A stretch of 64,000 nucleotides of DNA from Streptomyces sp. R44 (GCF_041053105.1 NZ_CP163444.1:3658001-3722000); one strand, 5' to 3'. Shown: positions 34,962 through 44,812, counted from the stretch's first letter. Numbers and translations: made by a program. The notes: generated from the sequence alone by a model not told the origin.

Positions 34962-35255
34962 CCGGGCGGCAACGACGGCACCCTGAGGGCCGTCGAGCAA
35001 CTGCGCCCGCGCCTCACGGTGCCCGTGACCGTCGCGTACTGCTCGGCGAGTTCCCCGGCCCCGGAAGAGGCGGTCGTACGGCTCCGGGCGGACGGCTTCC
35101 GCCGGATCGACGTCGCCGCCCGCCTCCTCGCCCCCGGCCGCTTCACCCGCGCCCTGGCCGCCGTACCGGGCGTCCGGGCCGTCACGGAGCCCCTCGCCGA
35201 CGACCCGCGCGTCGCGGAGCCGGTGGCCGCGCGGTACGAAAGGCGTGGCATGTGA
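34962..35255 (+). pseudogene. C-terminal remnant of a sirohydrochlorin chelatase-like gene
   Basis: An open stretch of 97 codons reads GGNDGTLRAVEQLRPRL, VTVAYCSASSPAPEEAVVRL, RIDVAARLLAPGRF and VTEPLADDPRVAEPVAARY, the second half of a CbiX/SirB-type chelatase. There is an in-frame stop just before it (34959-34961) and related sequence (VRVVQAGPGSR) in another frame. The first half with its metal-binding His is absent. A GTG at 35019 could still start a 78-aa peptide, but it could not be an active chelatase. Its stop overlaps a GTG of the LtrA-like frame as GTGA, a trace of former coupling. Confidence 0.72.
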
Positions 35256-35290
35256 GCGGGCCCGCCGCCCGCTCTGCTGTGCTGGGGCAC

Positions 35291-36469
35291 ATGACACAAC
35301 CGTTCCTGCCCCTCACCGCCCGCTCCCGCGAGGAGTCCCACCGGGCCGCCACGCCCCTGGAACTCTTCTTCGACCTGTGCTTCGTCGTGGCCGTCGCCCA
35401 GGCCGGCGCCGAGCTCGTGCACGCGGTCGCCGAGGGCCACGCGGGCCAGGGCATCCTCAACTACGCGATGGTCTTCTTCGCCATCTGGTGGGCCTGGATG
35501 AACTTCTCCTGGTTCGCCTCCGCGTACGACAACGACGACGTCCTCTACCGCGTCGTCACCCTGATCCAGATCGCCGGTGTGCTCGTGCTCGCCGCCGGCG
35601 TCTCGCGCGCCTTCGAGGAGCACGACTTCCTCGTCGTCTACCTCGGCTACGTCGTGATGCGCCTCGCGATGGCCTCGCAGTGGCTGCGCGCCGCCCACCA
35701 CGCCACCGCCCCGGCCGAGCGGACGATGTGCCGCCGGTACGCGGGCGGGGTCCTCGCCGTCCAGATCGGCTGGCTGGCGCTGGTCCTGGCGCCCGAGTCG
35801 GCCCGCCCGTGGGTCTTCCTGGTCATGGCGCTCGCCGAGATGGCCGTACCGGTGTACGCGGAGAAGGACGCGCCCAGCGCCTGGCACCCGCACCACATCG
35901 CCGAGCGGTACGGCCTGTTCACGATCATCGTGCTCGGCGAGACCGTCGCCGCCGCGACCGTCGCCGTGAAGACGGGCATCATCGAGAACGACGCCCTCGG
36001 CGAGGTGCTCCCGATCGCCGCGGGCGGTCTGCTGCTCGTCTTCGCCGCCTGGTGGATCTACTTCGTCGTGCCCGCCCACGACCGGCTGACCTCCAGCCGT
36101 CAGGGCTTCCTGTGGGGCTACGGCCACTATGTGATCTTCGCGTCGGCGGCGGCCGTCGGCGCGGGTCTGGAGATCGCCGTGGAGCAGTCGGTGGGCAAGG
36201 CCCACATCTCCACGCTCGCCGCCTCCGCCGCCGTGACGATCCCGTCGGCCGTGTTCCTGCTGTCGGTGTGGCTGCTGCACGCCCGCTACTTCAAGGTCGG
36301 CATCGCGCAGCAAATGGTCCTGCCGGTCTCGTCGTTCGCGATCCTGATGTGCACGTTCGCGGGCCACTGGGCGGTGCTCGCGGCCGGGATCGTCGCGGCG
36401 GCGACGGTCGCGGTCGGGGTCACCCTGACCGCCCGCAACCCGACCACGCGCGCGCGGGCGGCGGCCTGA
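35291..36469 (+). CDS. Low temperature requirement A (LtrA)-like membrane protein, 392 aa
   Basis: About twelve hydrophobic helices with the LtrA-family opening SHRAATPLELFFDLCFVVAV, then FAIWWAWMNFSWFASAYDND and ERYGLFTIIVLGETVAAATV. The family was named from a Listeria cold-growth gene; its molecular role is unknown. ATG 35291 is used. GTG 35252, in frame and overlapping the chelatase remnant stop, would add 13 residues and may be the original coupled start. An AfsR-like regulator follows 47 bp downstream on the same strand. Confidence 0.87.
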   Translation: MTQPFLPLTARSREESHRAATPLELFFDLCFVVAVAQAGAELVHAVAEGHAGQGILNYAMVFFAIWWAWMNFSWFASAYDNDDVLYRVVTLIQIAGVLVLAAGVSRAFEEHDFLVVYLGYVVMRLAMASQWLRAAHHATAPAERTMCRRYAGGVLAVQIGWLALVLAPESARPWVFLVMALAEMAVPVYAEKDAPSAWHPHHIAERYGLFTIIVLGETVAAATVAVKTGIIENDALGEVLPIAAGGLLLVFAAWWIYFVVPAHDRLTSSRQGFLWGYGHYVIFASAAAVGAGLEIAVEQSVGKAHISTLAASAAVTIPSAVFLLSVWLLHARYFKVGIAQQMVLPVSSFAILMCTFAGHWAVLAAGIVAAATVAVGVTLTARNPTTRARAAA

Positions 36470-36516
36470 CGGACCCGGGGTGGAGCATCCGCCGTCCGCG
36501 GGACACAATCCGCCGC

Positions 36517-39021
36517 ATGATGTTCCGCCTCCTCGGGCCGCTCACGGTGGCCGACACCGACGGCGTCCCGACACCCGTCGCCGGCGGCCCCAAGGTCCGG
36601 GCCCTGCTCGCCCGGCTCCTCCTCGACGCGGGCCGGACCGTCCCGGTCGAGCGGCTCCTCGACGGGCTGTACGGGGACGAGCCACCGGCCGGCGCCCCGG
36701 GCGCACTCCAGGCCCAGGTCTCGCGGCTGCGCCGGGCGCTCCCGCCGGGCGTGCGGGTCGAGTTCTCGCCCGCCGGGTACCGGCTGGCGGTCGGGGACCC
36801 CGCCACGGACGTGGACGTCCTGCGATTCGAGACGCTCGCCCGCGACGGCGCGCGGGCCGCCGCGGCGGGCGACCCCGGCCGCGCGGCCGCCCTGCTGCGG
36901 GAGGCCCTCGGACTGTGGCGGGGCCCGGCGCTTGCCGACGTACGGGACGCACCGTTCGCGCCGGGCCAGGCGGCCCGGCTCGACGCGCTGCGGCTGGACG
37001 CGGTGGAGGAGTGGGCGGCCGCCGAGCTGACGGCCGAAGGGGACCCGGCGGTCCTCGTACGGGAGTTGGAGCGGGCCGTCCTGGAGCAGCCGCTGCGGGA
37101 GCGGCTGCGGGGCCTGCAGATGCGGGCGCTCGGCGCGGCGGGCCGGCAGGCGGACGCGCTGTCCGCGTACGAGGAGGTACGGGCGGCCCTGGCGGAGGAG
37201 CTGGGGGCGGATCCGTCGCCGGAACTGTCCGCCGTACACCTGGAGCTGCTGCGCGGCGGGCCGGCGGCGCCGCCGGTACGGACGTCCCCTCCGCTCCCCG
37301 CGCCGCTGACGGACTTCGTGGGCCGGGAGCGGGAGTGGGAGCGGCTGACCGCCCTGGTGGCGGCCGCGCGGCTGGTGACCCTGGTGGGCCCGGGCGGTGC
37401 GGGCAAGACGCGGCTCGCCCTGGAGGTGGGGTCGGGGCTGCCGGGCGAGGTGCGGTTCGTGGACCTGGGGGCTGTTGCGGGTGCGGGTGACTCGGCGGCC
37501 GGGGAGGTCGCGGAGGCCTTCGCCACCGCGCTCGGGGTGCGGGGTGTGGCGCGGCTCGAAGCGGCGCTCGCCGGGCGGCCGGTGGTGCTGATCGTGGACA
37601 ACTGCGAGCACGTCGTCGTGGAGACGGCCGTCCTCGTACGGCGCCTCCTCGCCGCCTGCCCGGGGCTGCGGATCCTGACGACGAGCCGTGAGGCCCTCGG
37701 ACTCACCGGGGAGTCCCTGCTGCCGCTCGGCGCGCTGGCGCCCGAGGCGGCGGAGGAGCTGTTCGTACGGCGGGCGGCTGCGGTCCGGCCCGGATTCACC
37801 GGCCACGCGCGCGTGGCGGAGCTCTGCGCGGGGCTCGACGGGCTGCCGCTCGCCGTCGAGCTGGCGGCGGCCCGGCTGCGGACGCTGTCCGTGGAGGAGC
37901 TGGCGGACGGGCTCGGCGAGCGGTTCGAGCTCCTTTCGCGCGGGGACCGCACCGCGCCGGAGCGGCACCGGACACTGCGGGCGGTCGTGGAGTGGAGCTG
38001 GTCGCTGCTCGAACCCGGGGAGCGGGAACTGGCGGCGCGGCTCTCGGTGTTCCGGGGCGGGGCGACGGCCGGGGCGGTGGCCCGGGTGTGCGGGGCGGGG
38101 TCGGGGGCGCTGGCGTCGCTCGTGGAGAAGTCGCTGGTGGAGGTACGGGACGACGGCCGGTACCGGATGCTGGAGACGATCCGGGCGTACGCCGCGGAGC
38201 GCCTCCCGGCCGGGGATCCGGCGATCGCCGCGCACCACGCGTACTACCGGGAGCTGGCCGAGGCGGCCGATCCCGAACTGCGCGGGCCCGCCCAGCTGGA
38301 GTGGCTGGCGCGGCTCGACGCGGAGGACGCCAACCTGCGGGCGGCGCTGCGGCGGGGCACACCGGAGGAGGGGCTGCGGCTGGTCGCGGCGCTCAGCCCG
38401 TACTGGTGGCTGCGCGGGCTGCGGGGCCGGGTGGCGGCGCCGGTCGCGGAACTCCTGGACCGGGTGGAGCCGACGGCGGAACGCGGCGAGGAGTACGCGC
38501 TGTGCGTCCTGGCGGCGGGCCTGCGGGAGGGCGAACACGTCGACCGGGCGCGGGGGTTCCTCGCCGCGGGTACGGCTCCGCTGCGGCAGCCGTACACGGC
38601 GTTCCTGTGGTCGACGTCCGTGGGCCCGGTGGAGGGCCTGCGGCTCGGCGACGACGCCTGGTCCCGGTCGCTGGGGCTCGTGGGCCGCGCCCTGCTGACG
38701 ACGGAGCCCGCCGAGGCGGAGACGCTCCTGACGGAGGCCCTGGCCGGGTTCCGGGCGCTCGGGGAACGGTGGGGGACGGCGACGGCCCTGGAGGGCCTCG
38801 CGGGCCTCTCGTCCGATCCGCTGCCCCTGCTCGGCGAGGCCCTGGCCCTCTTCGAGGAACTCGGAGTCGCCGAGGACGTCGTGGACCTCCTCCACCGCCG
38901 GGCCTCCGTCCACGAGGCGGCGGGCGGCGAGCGGGCGGCGACGTCCGACCGGGCCCGCGCGGGGGAGACGGCGCGGAGGGCGGGGCTGGGCGGGACGGCG
39001 GAACTCGGCGTGCCCGCCTGA
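36517..39021 (+). CDS. AfsR/SARP-like BTAD regulator with NB-ARC ATPase, 834 aa
   Basis: The domains in order are: an OmpR-type winged helix (1-92, FRLLGPLTV...LQAQVSRLRRAL), a BTAD all-helical domain (about 97-245), an NB-ARC/STAND ATPase with P-loop GPGGAGKT (291-298) and Walker B VVLIVDNCEH, then a winged-helix and TPR-like C-terminus. Such proteins are large SARP-type activators that couple ATP hydrolysis to transcription, often of secondary metabolism. No biosynthetic cluster adjoins it, so its target is remote or nearby metabolic genes. Start ATG 36517 (a second ATG is at 36520). It is tightly packed behind the LtrA-like gene. Confidence 0.9.
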   Translation: MMFRLLGPLTVADTDGVPTPVAGGPKVRALLARLLLDAGRTVPVERLLDGLYGDEPPAGAPGALQAQVSRLRRALPPGVRVEFSPAGYRLAVGDPATDVDVLRFETLARDGARAAAAGDPGRAAALLREALGLWRGPALADVRDAPFAPGQAARLDALRLDAVEEWAAAELTAEGDPAVLVRELERAVLEQPLRERLRGLQMRALGAAGRQADALSAYEEVRAALAEELGADPSPELSAVHLELLRGGPAAPPVRTSPPLPAPLTDFVGREREWERLTALVAAARLVTLVGPGGAGKTRLALEVGSGLPGEVRFVDLGAVAGAGDSAAGEVAEAFATALGVRGVARLEAALAGRPVVLIVDNCEHVVVETAVLVRRLLAACPGLRILTTSREALGLTGESLLPLGALAPEAAEELFVRRAAAVRPGFTGHARVAELCAGLDGLPLAVELAAARLRTLSVEELADGLGERFELLSRGDRTAPERHRTLRAVVEWSWSLLEPGERELAARLSVFRGGATAGAVARVCGAGSGALASLVEKSLVEVRDDGRYRMLETIRAYAAERLPAGDPAIAAHHAYYRELAEAADPELRGPAQLEWLARLDAEDANLRAALRRGTPEEGLRLVAALSPYWWLRGLRGRVAAPVAELLDRVEPTAERGEEYALCVLAAGLREGEHVDRARGFLAAGTAPLRQPYTAFLWSTSVGPVEGLRLGDDAWSRSLGLVGRALLTTEPAEAETLLTEALAGFRALGERWGTATALEGLAGLSSDPLPLLGEALALFEELGVAEDVVDLLHRRASVHEAAGGERAATSDRARAGETARRAGLGGTAELGVPA

Positions 39022-39084
39022 CCGCCGAGGCCGTCGTGATCGTCTCGGGCCTCGCGCCCTACTGGGCGGTGCCCCGGGCCGCCC

Positions 39085-39330
39085 GCCGTGTGGGCAATCG
39101 TCCCGCTGGGGCGTGGGGGCCCCCTGCTCGAGCGAAGCCGAGAGCTTGGGGGAGGGTGGGCACACGGGACGGCGCGCCCAGCGGCGCCTCCGCGTTCCGA
39201 GCCCTGGCCCGCACCACCAGCGCGCCGCGCATCCGGTGCGGGTTCAGGCTCGGGAGCCTCTGGCGCCGGCAGGGGCGCCGTTCCGTTGTGCCCACCCGTT
39301 CCGCCCTGCGGAACGATTGCCCACAACGGC
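39085..39330. mobile_element. MITE-like intergenic inverted-repeat element, copy A (246 bp)
   Basis: The ends are GCCGTGTGGGCAATCGTCCC and, inverted, GCCGTTGTGGGCAATCGTTC, the start of a 22-23 bp near-perfect terminal inverted repeat. The arms continue imperfectly for about 55 bp (GGTGGGCACACGGGACGGCG against its counterpart), and there is an inner inverted repeat (GCACC/GGTGC core). It is about 80-90% alike over shared parts to copy B (51398-51606), in opposite orientation. Copy A alone has about 40 bp inserted (39113-39153) forming a hairpin. It has no transposase gene; a non-autonomous element or structured RNA is possible. Confidence 0.7.
39113..39153. repeat. Hairpin repeat nested inside element copy A
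   Basis: CCCC-CTGCTCGAGCGAAGCC-GAGAGCTTGGGGG folds into a stem-loop (GCTCGAG with CGAGAGC; CCCC with GGGG). The segment is absent from copy B at the same place, so it was inserted. This hairpin sequence type recurs between genes in many Streptomyces genomes (general knowledge, not checked here). Confidence 0.6.
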
Positions 39331-39457
39331 GGAAGCGCGCCCGCAACGGGGCGTCAGCGGCCGTCAGCCCGCTGTCAGTGGTTCGTCAGCGGGCCGCGCG
39401 AGTGTTCCTTCCGTGCCCCGGGGACCCGCCCCGGCGCACGGATCCGAGGAGACCGTC

Positions 39458-40243
39458 ATGCAGCAGAACACCGCCCCCCGCACCGCCCTCGTCACCGGTT
39501 CCTCCCGGGGTATCGGGCGGGCTCTCGCCCGGCGGCTCGCCCGGGACGGGATGGTCGTCGCCGTGCACTACGGGCAGGACGCCGCCGCGGCGCAGGAGAC
39601 CGTCGACCTGATCGTCCGGGACGGCGGGCGGGCCTTCTCCGTCGGGGCCGACCTTGCCACCCACGACGGGGTGCTCGCGCTCGTCGAGGGCGTCCGGGCC
39701 GGGCTGGCCGCCCACACCGGCGAGGCGGCGCTCGACGTGCTCGTCAACAACGCCGCCGCGACGACCTCCGGCGGCCACCTCGCGGACGAGACCCCGGAGG
39801 CGTTCGACCGTCTCTTCGCGGTCAACGTCCGGGCTCCGTACTTCCTGGTCCAGGGCCTGCTGCCGCTGCTCCGGGACGGCGGCCGGATCATCAACATCGG
39901 CTCCGCCGTCACCCGGATCGCCCTCGCCGACGAGCTGGCGTACGCGATGACGAAGGGCGCCATGGAGACCTTCACCCGCACCCTCGCCAACGTCGTCGGC
40001 GACCGCCGGATCACCGTCAACACCGTCGCCCCCGGCCCGACCCAGACCGCCTCGCTCACCGCCGCCATGGCGGCGATGCCCCAGCTCGAAGCGATGCTGA
40101 TCGCCGGCCAGGCGCTGCCGTGGGTCGGGCAGCCGGAGGACATCGCCGACCCGGTCGCCTTCCTGGCCTCGGAGGACGGCCGCTGGATCACCGGCACGGT
40201 GATCGACGCCTCGGGCGGCACCTACCTCGGCCCGAAGCGCTGA
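39458..40243 (+). CDS. SDR family NAD(P)-dependent oxidoreductase, 261 aa
   Basis: A classical SDR: TGSSRGIG (about 13-20), NNAA, Ser in NIGSAV, and the Y-x3-K in YAMTKGAMETFTRTLAN. The C-terminus GTVIDASGGTYLGPKR is typical of 3-oxoacyl reductase-like family members. ATG 39458 has GAGGAG 7 nt upstream. It stands between repeat copy A and the P1 peptidase gene. The substrate is unknown. The stop region is a 12-bp tandem duplication. Confidence 0.9.
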   Translation: MQQNTAPRTALVTGSSRGIGRALARRLARDGMVVAVHYGQDAAAAQETVDLIVRDGGRAFSVGADLATHDGVLALVEGVRAGLAAHTGEAALDVLVNNAAATTSGGHLADETPEAFDRLFAVNVRAPYFLVQGLLPLLRDGGRIINIGSAVTRIALADELAYAMTKGAMETFTRTLANVVGDRRITVNTVAPGPTQTASLTAAMAAMPQLEAMLIAGQALPWVGQPEDIADPVAFLASEDGRWITGTVIDASGGTYLGPKR

Positions 40244-40265
40244 CCGAAGCGCTGACCGAAGCGAT
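40232..40265. repeat. 12-bp tandem duplication at the SDR stop codon
   Basis: GAAGCGCTGACC occurs twice in tandem, followed by a diverged third copy (GAAGCGATCAGCC). The stop TGA falls within the first unit, so the duplication is outside the reading frame after it. Confidence 0.7.
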
Positions 40266-40293
40266 CAGCCAAGCGCCGTGGTAGGGAGGGGAC

Positions 40294-41352
40294 ATGACAC
40301 TTCAGGACTCGATCACCGACGTGACCGGGCTGCGCGTCGGCCACGCGCGCGTGGACCGGCCCGGGGCCCTGAGCGGCACCACGGTCGTCCTGGCCCCGGA
40401 GGGCGGCGTCGTCGCCGCCGTGGACGTACGGGGCGGGGGGCCCGGCACCCGGGAGACGGACGCCCTGGACCCGCGGAACGTGGTCCAGCGGATCGACGCG
40501 GTCGTCCTGACCGGCGGCAGCGCGTACGGCCTGGACTCCGCCTCCGGGGTGATGGCCTGGCTGGAGGAGCGGAACCGGGGCGTGCGGGTGGGCCCCGACC
40601 CGTCGCACGTGGTGCCGGTGGTGCCCGCCGCCTGCGTCTTCGACCTGGGCCGGGGCGGCGACTTCACCGCCCGCCCGGACGCGGCGACCGGCCGCGCGGC
40701 GGTGGAGGCGGCCGCCGCGGGCGGGGACCACGCGCGCGTGGAGACGGGCGCGGTCGGCGCGGGCCTCGGGGCCGTGGTCGGCGGGCTGCGGGGCGGGGTC
40801 GGGACCGCGAGCACCGTCCTGGAGTCGGGGATCACGGTCGGCGCGCTCGTGGTGGTGAACGCGGTGGGCGCGGCCGTCGACCCGACCAACGGCGTCCCGT
40901 ACGGCGCCTACCACGACGCGGGCCGCCTCGCCTTCCCCGACGCCTCCGTCCACGAGGCGGCCCGGCGGCGCCTCGCGGAGGCGCGCAAGGCGTCCACTCC
41001 GCCCCCGCTGAACACCACGCTCGCCGTCGTCGCCACGGACGCGGTCCTCACCCGGGCCCAGGCGCGGAAGGTCGCCGGCACCGCGCACGACGGCATCGCG
41101 CGCGGGGTGCGGCCGGTGCACCTGATGAACGACGGGGACACGGTCTTCGCCCTCGCCACCGGGGCCCGGGAGCTCCCGGAGGCGCCCGGTCCGCTCGCCC
41201 TGAACGAGATCCTGGCGGCGGGCGCGGACCTGGTCACCCGGGCCGTCGTCCGGGCCCTCCTCGCCGCCCCGGGCGGTCTGCGCGGCCCGGCCGGCGACTT
41301 CCCCTCGTACCGCGAGCTGTACGGGCCGGAAGCGGACGCGTACTCCCGGTAA
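40294..41352 (+). CDS. P1 family peptidase (DmpA/L-aminopeptidase-like), 352 aa
   Basis: Family signatures: ITDVTGLRVGHARVDRPGAL at the start, DAVVLTGGSAYGLDSASGVM, and PPPLNTTLAVVATDAVLT, where the autoprocessing nucleophile Thr/Ser of DmpA-type Ntn-like peptidases lies. It should self-cleave into two chains and act as an aminopeptidase, amidase or beta-aminopeptidase in the cytoplasm. It is 50 bp after the SDR gene; the intervening GTAGGGAGGGG contains its RBS. The substrate is unknown. Confidence 0.9.
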   Translation: MTLQDSITDVTGLRVGHARVDRPGALSGTTVVLAPEGGVVAAVDVRGGGPGTRETDALDPRNVVQRIDAVVLTGGSAYGLDSASGVMAWLEERNRGVRVGPDPSHVVPVVPAACVFDLGRGGDFTARPDAATGRAAVEAAAAGGDHARVETGAVGAGLGAVVGGLRGGVGTASTVLESGITVGALVVVNAVGAAVDPTNGVPYGAYHDAGRLAFPDASVHEAARRRLAEARKASTPPPLNTTLAVVATDAVLTRAQARKVAGTAHDGIARGVRPVHLMNDGDTVFALATGARELPEAPGPLALNEILAAGADLVTRAVVRALLAAPGGLRGPAGDFPSYRELYGPEADAYSR

Positions 41353-41425
41353 GGGGAAGGGAGTTGGAGAAAACGGGCGGGAACTTCGCGAGCGGGCCCT
41401 TCGTTTTGCCGGAACCCCGGACACG

Positions 41426-42268
41426 ATGTCAGACCCAGGGACTACGTTAAGCAAGCACCAAGTGACATGCGGCGACGGCCTGGAGACCCTCTTGAACGAT
41501 CCGCAGGATCCTCACGATCCGTACGAGACGACCGAGACGCACCTTGAGCGACTCCTCGGCCGGGCGCTCAACTCCTTCGACCTGCCCGACTCCACCGTCG
41601 AGCGCCTCGGCACGGCGCTCGCCCACTCCAGCGCGCTGCACTCCTCGCACCACAGCGCGTCGCTGCACCGCACGACCCACCGCCATACGTATCTGCTCGC
41701 CGACGGCAGCGCGCTCAGCGTGTGGGAGCTCGCGCACAACGCCGGCCGGGACGGCGCGACGCAGCACGAGCTGTACCTGGAGGAGGCGGAGGCGCGGCTC
41801 GCCGCCTCCCGGCTCCCGACCGGGCCGCTGCCGGGGTGGACGGCGGAGCGCGCCGACGGCCGCGCCCTCGACGAGGACGACGACCTGGAGCTGCTGAGCG
41901 CCCTGCTCGCCCGCCCGATACCCGCCCAGCCCCGGATGTACGTGCCGGACAACTCCCCCGACCACGCGCGCCGCGTCCTGCGCCGCGCGGAGAACGCGGA
42001 CCGGCCGGGCGAGCGCACGGCCCGCCGTCTCCGGCTGGCCTTCGCGCACCACATCACGCAGGCCTTCGGGCGCCACTGCCCGGTGGAGGGCGGCCGGGAC
42101 GCCGGCTTCACCCTCTACGAGCACCAGTTCCTGCTGCTCGACGGCAGCGAGGTCAGCCTCTGGGAGGTCGAGCACACGGCGACGCCGGACGGCCGGCACA
42201 TGTGCGAGGTGTACGAGGACGAGCACGCGGCCCGCGGGGCGATGGAGTCCCGCTCCCGGGTCCGCTGA
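41426..42268 (+). CDS. DUF6227-like actinobacterial protein with internal duplication, 280 aa
   Basis: The protein holds two copies of one unit. HLERLLGRALNSFDLPD plus TYLLADGSALSVWELAHNAG is echoed by HARRVLRRAENADRPGE plus QFLLLDGSEVSLWEVEHTAT. No catalytic motif or membrane segment is seen. Its Streptomyces relatives are proteins of unknown function (DUF6227, from memory). The start is uncertain. ATG 41426 gives a TTA leucine codon (41447-41449), the bldA-dependent codon of Streptomyces. GTG 41463, or TTG 41492 with GGAG upstream, would exclude that codon. It is convergent with the glycosyltransferase gene. Confidence 0.82.
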   Translation: MSDPGTTLSKHQVTCGDGLETLLNDPQDPHDPYETTETHLERLLGRALNSFDLPDSTVERLGTALAHSSALHSSHHSASLHRTTHRHTYLLADGSALSVWELAHNAGRDGATQHELYLEEAEARLAASRLPTGPLPGWTAERADGRALDEDDDLELLSALLARPIPAQPRMYVPDNSPDHARRVLRRAENADRPGERTARRLRLAFAHHITQAFGRHCPVEGGRDAGFTLYEHQFLLLDGSEVSLWEVEHTATPDGRHMCEVYEDEHAARGAMESRSRVR

Positions 42269-42273
42269 CGCAC

Positions 42274-42319
42274 CGCCGCCGCCCCGCCCCGTCCCTTCAG
42301 GGGGCGGGGACGGCGGCGG
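42274..42319. terminator. Bidirectional hairpin between the DUF6227-like and glycosyltransferase genes
   Basis: CCGCCGCCGCCCCGCCCC pairs with GGGGCGGGGACGGCGGCGG across one bulge, with loop GTCCCTTCA. It includes the last codons of the minus-strand glycosyltransferase gene. Confidence 0.6.
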
Positions 42320-43394
42320 CCTCCGCCAGGCGCTGGAGGGCGAACGCCCGGTTGGCGCGGGTCTGTTCGCGATAGCTCTCCGGCAGGTCCGGGAGCGCGA
42401 GCAGCCGGTCGCAGGCGGCCAGCGAGGCGGCGTGGTCGCCCACCCAGTACGCGGTGATCGAGTACTCGAAGAGCAGCCCCCACCGGTACACCCACGGCTG
42501 TGTGAACAGCACGTCGTCCGGCATCTCCCGGTCCACGACGGCGGACACGATCGCGTGGGCGGCCTGGTGGCGCCGCCTCGTCCGCAGCCGCGCCACCAGC
42601 TCGTAGCAGGCCTCAAGGCGTTCCGGCCGCGCCTCCCAGGCCCTCGTGAGGGCGTCCATCCCGGCCGGCCAGTCTCCGGCGTCGGCCCGGAGGACGCCCG
42701 ACTGGAGCAGCGAGAAGTACACCTCCTCGACCCAGCCGCCCATGGCCGCGCGCCGCTCGTAGAGGTCGACGGCCTCGTCGGAGCGGCCCATGTCCCGGAG
42801 GGTCTGCGCGAGGTAGAAGACCGTCCGGTGGTTCGCCGGGTCCCGCTCCAGCTCGGCGCTCAGGAGCCGGGCGTCGCGCTCGAACTTGTCGTGGCGCGAG
42901 CCGCCGTCGGCGTGGTCCTCGATGACGAGCGCGTCCAGGTTCTCCTGGACGTGGTCCCGGTCGGCCGTCAGGTACTCGTGGGTGACGCCCTCGTACCGCC
43001 AGGGCAGATCGCCTCTGACCAGGCGTTTGATGCGGTACTCGACGTTCCCCCGGTGGCGGATCATGTACGCGTCGGCGAGCTGTCCGCCGGCGGCGGGCAG
43101 CGGCGCCTCCTGCCGCAGGACGTGATCGGCGTCGAGGAGCAGCAGATAGTCGGCGCGGCCGCGGGCGTGCGCGATGTTCAGGCTGCGGTTGTGGCCGAAG
43201 TTCACCCACGGCTCCTCGCGCAGCTCCCCGGGGACGCCGTCGAGGGCCTTGCGGATCAGGTCCTGGGTGCCGTCCGTGGAACCGGTGTCGGAGATGACCC
43301 AGGTGTCCACCAGGCCGCGGACGGAGGCGAGGCAGCGTTCGATCACCGCGGCCTCGTTCTTGACGATCATGCACAAGCAGATGGACGGACGCAC
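42297..43394 (-). CDS. Family 2 glycosyltransferase with TPR-like C-terminus, 365 aa
   Basis: A GT2 fold starts directly at SICLCMIVKNEAAVIERCLA, with VISDTGSTDGTQDLI and the DxD metal motif in LLLLDADHVL. The second half is helical and repetitive (FYLAQTLRDMGRSDEAVDLY; ITAYWVGDHAASLAACDRLL), like TPR repeats. The acceptor may be a protein or small molecule. GTG 43394 is chosen since the family begins at this strand; the frame stays open upstream without RBS support. It is divergent from the collagen-like gene across 293 bp. Confidence 0.86.
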   Translation of the reverse strand: MRPSICLCMIVKNEAAVIERCLASVRGLVDTWVISDTGSTDGTQDLIRKALDGVPGELREEPWVNFGHNRSLNIAHARGRADYLLLLDADHVLRQEAPLPAAGGQLADAYMIRHRGNVEYRIKRLVRGDLPWRYEGVTHEYLTADRDHVQENLDALVIEDHADGGSRHDKFERDARLLSAELERDPANHRTVFYLAQTLRDMGRSDEAVDLYERRAAMGGWVEEVYFSLLQSGVLRADAGDWPAGMDALTRAWEARPERLEACYELVARLRTRRRHQAAHAIVSAVVDREMPDDVLFTQPWVYRWGLLFEYSITAYWVGDHAASLAACDRLLALPDLPESYREQTRANRAFALQRLAEAAAVPAP

Positions 43395-43603
43395 GGCAAC
43401 ACCACTTCCGGTGGGGGCGGGGAGGCGCTCGGGGGCCGATCGGGTGCGCGACCCTATGGGGCGCTTCACCCGGCGCGGCCTCGGCGCGCCGACGGGCCGT
43501 GCGAGGTTCGCCGTCGCGCACGCATCCATTCGGCTGTCCGTGCTAGGCCATGGCGCTGAGAGCGCCCAAAAACGGTCAAGCCTTTGCATGCGCGATCCGA
43601 TGA

Positions 43604-44794
<1,191 letters not shown>

Positions 44795-44812
44795 CCGACG
44801 GGTGACACAGCC

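Noticed and set aside
31143..35297. A single minus-strand open frame of about 1384 codons running through the molybdoenzyme, the membrane subunit region and beyond
   Set aside because: Only the part from TTG 33467 has molybdoenzyme homology. The rest overlaps real genes in other frames and is open only because the DNA is GC-rich.
36286..39165. Long minus-strand frame opposite the AfsR-like regulator
   Set aside because: It is an antisense frame of a GC-rich gene, full of Arg/Pro/Gly, without domains or an RBS. The plus-strand protein has clear motifs.
39088..40284. Coding frames across both inverted-repeat elements (also around 51404-52216 and 51562-52662)
   Set aside because: The frames differ in length and surroundings between the two copies and share only the repeat-derived part. 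They have no RBS or domain support, so the repeats are treated as non-coding.
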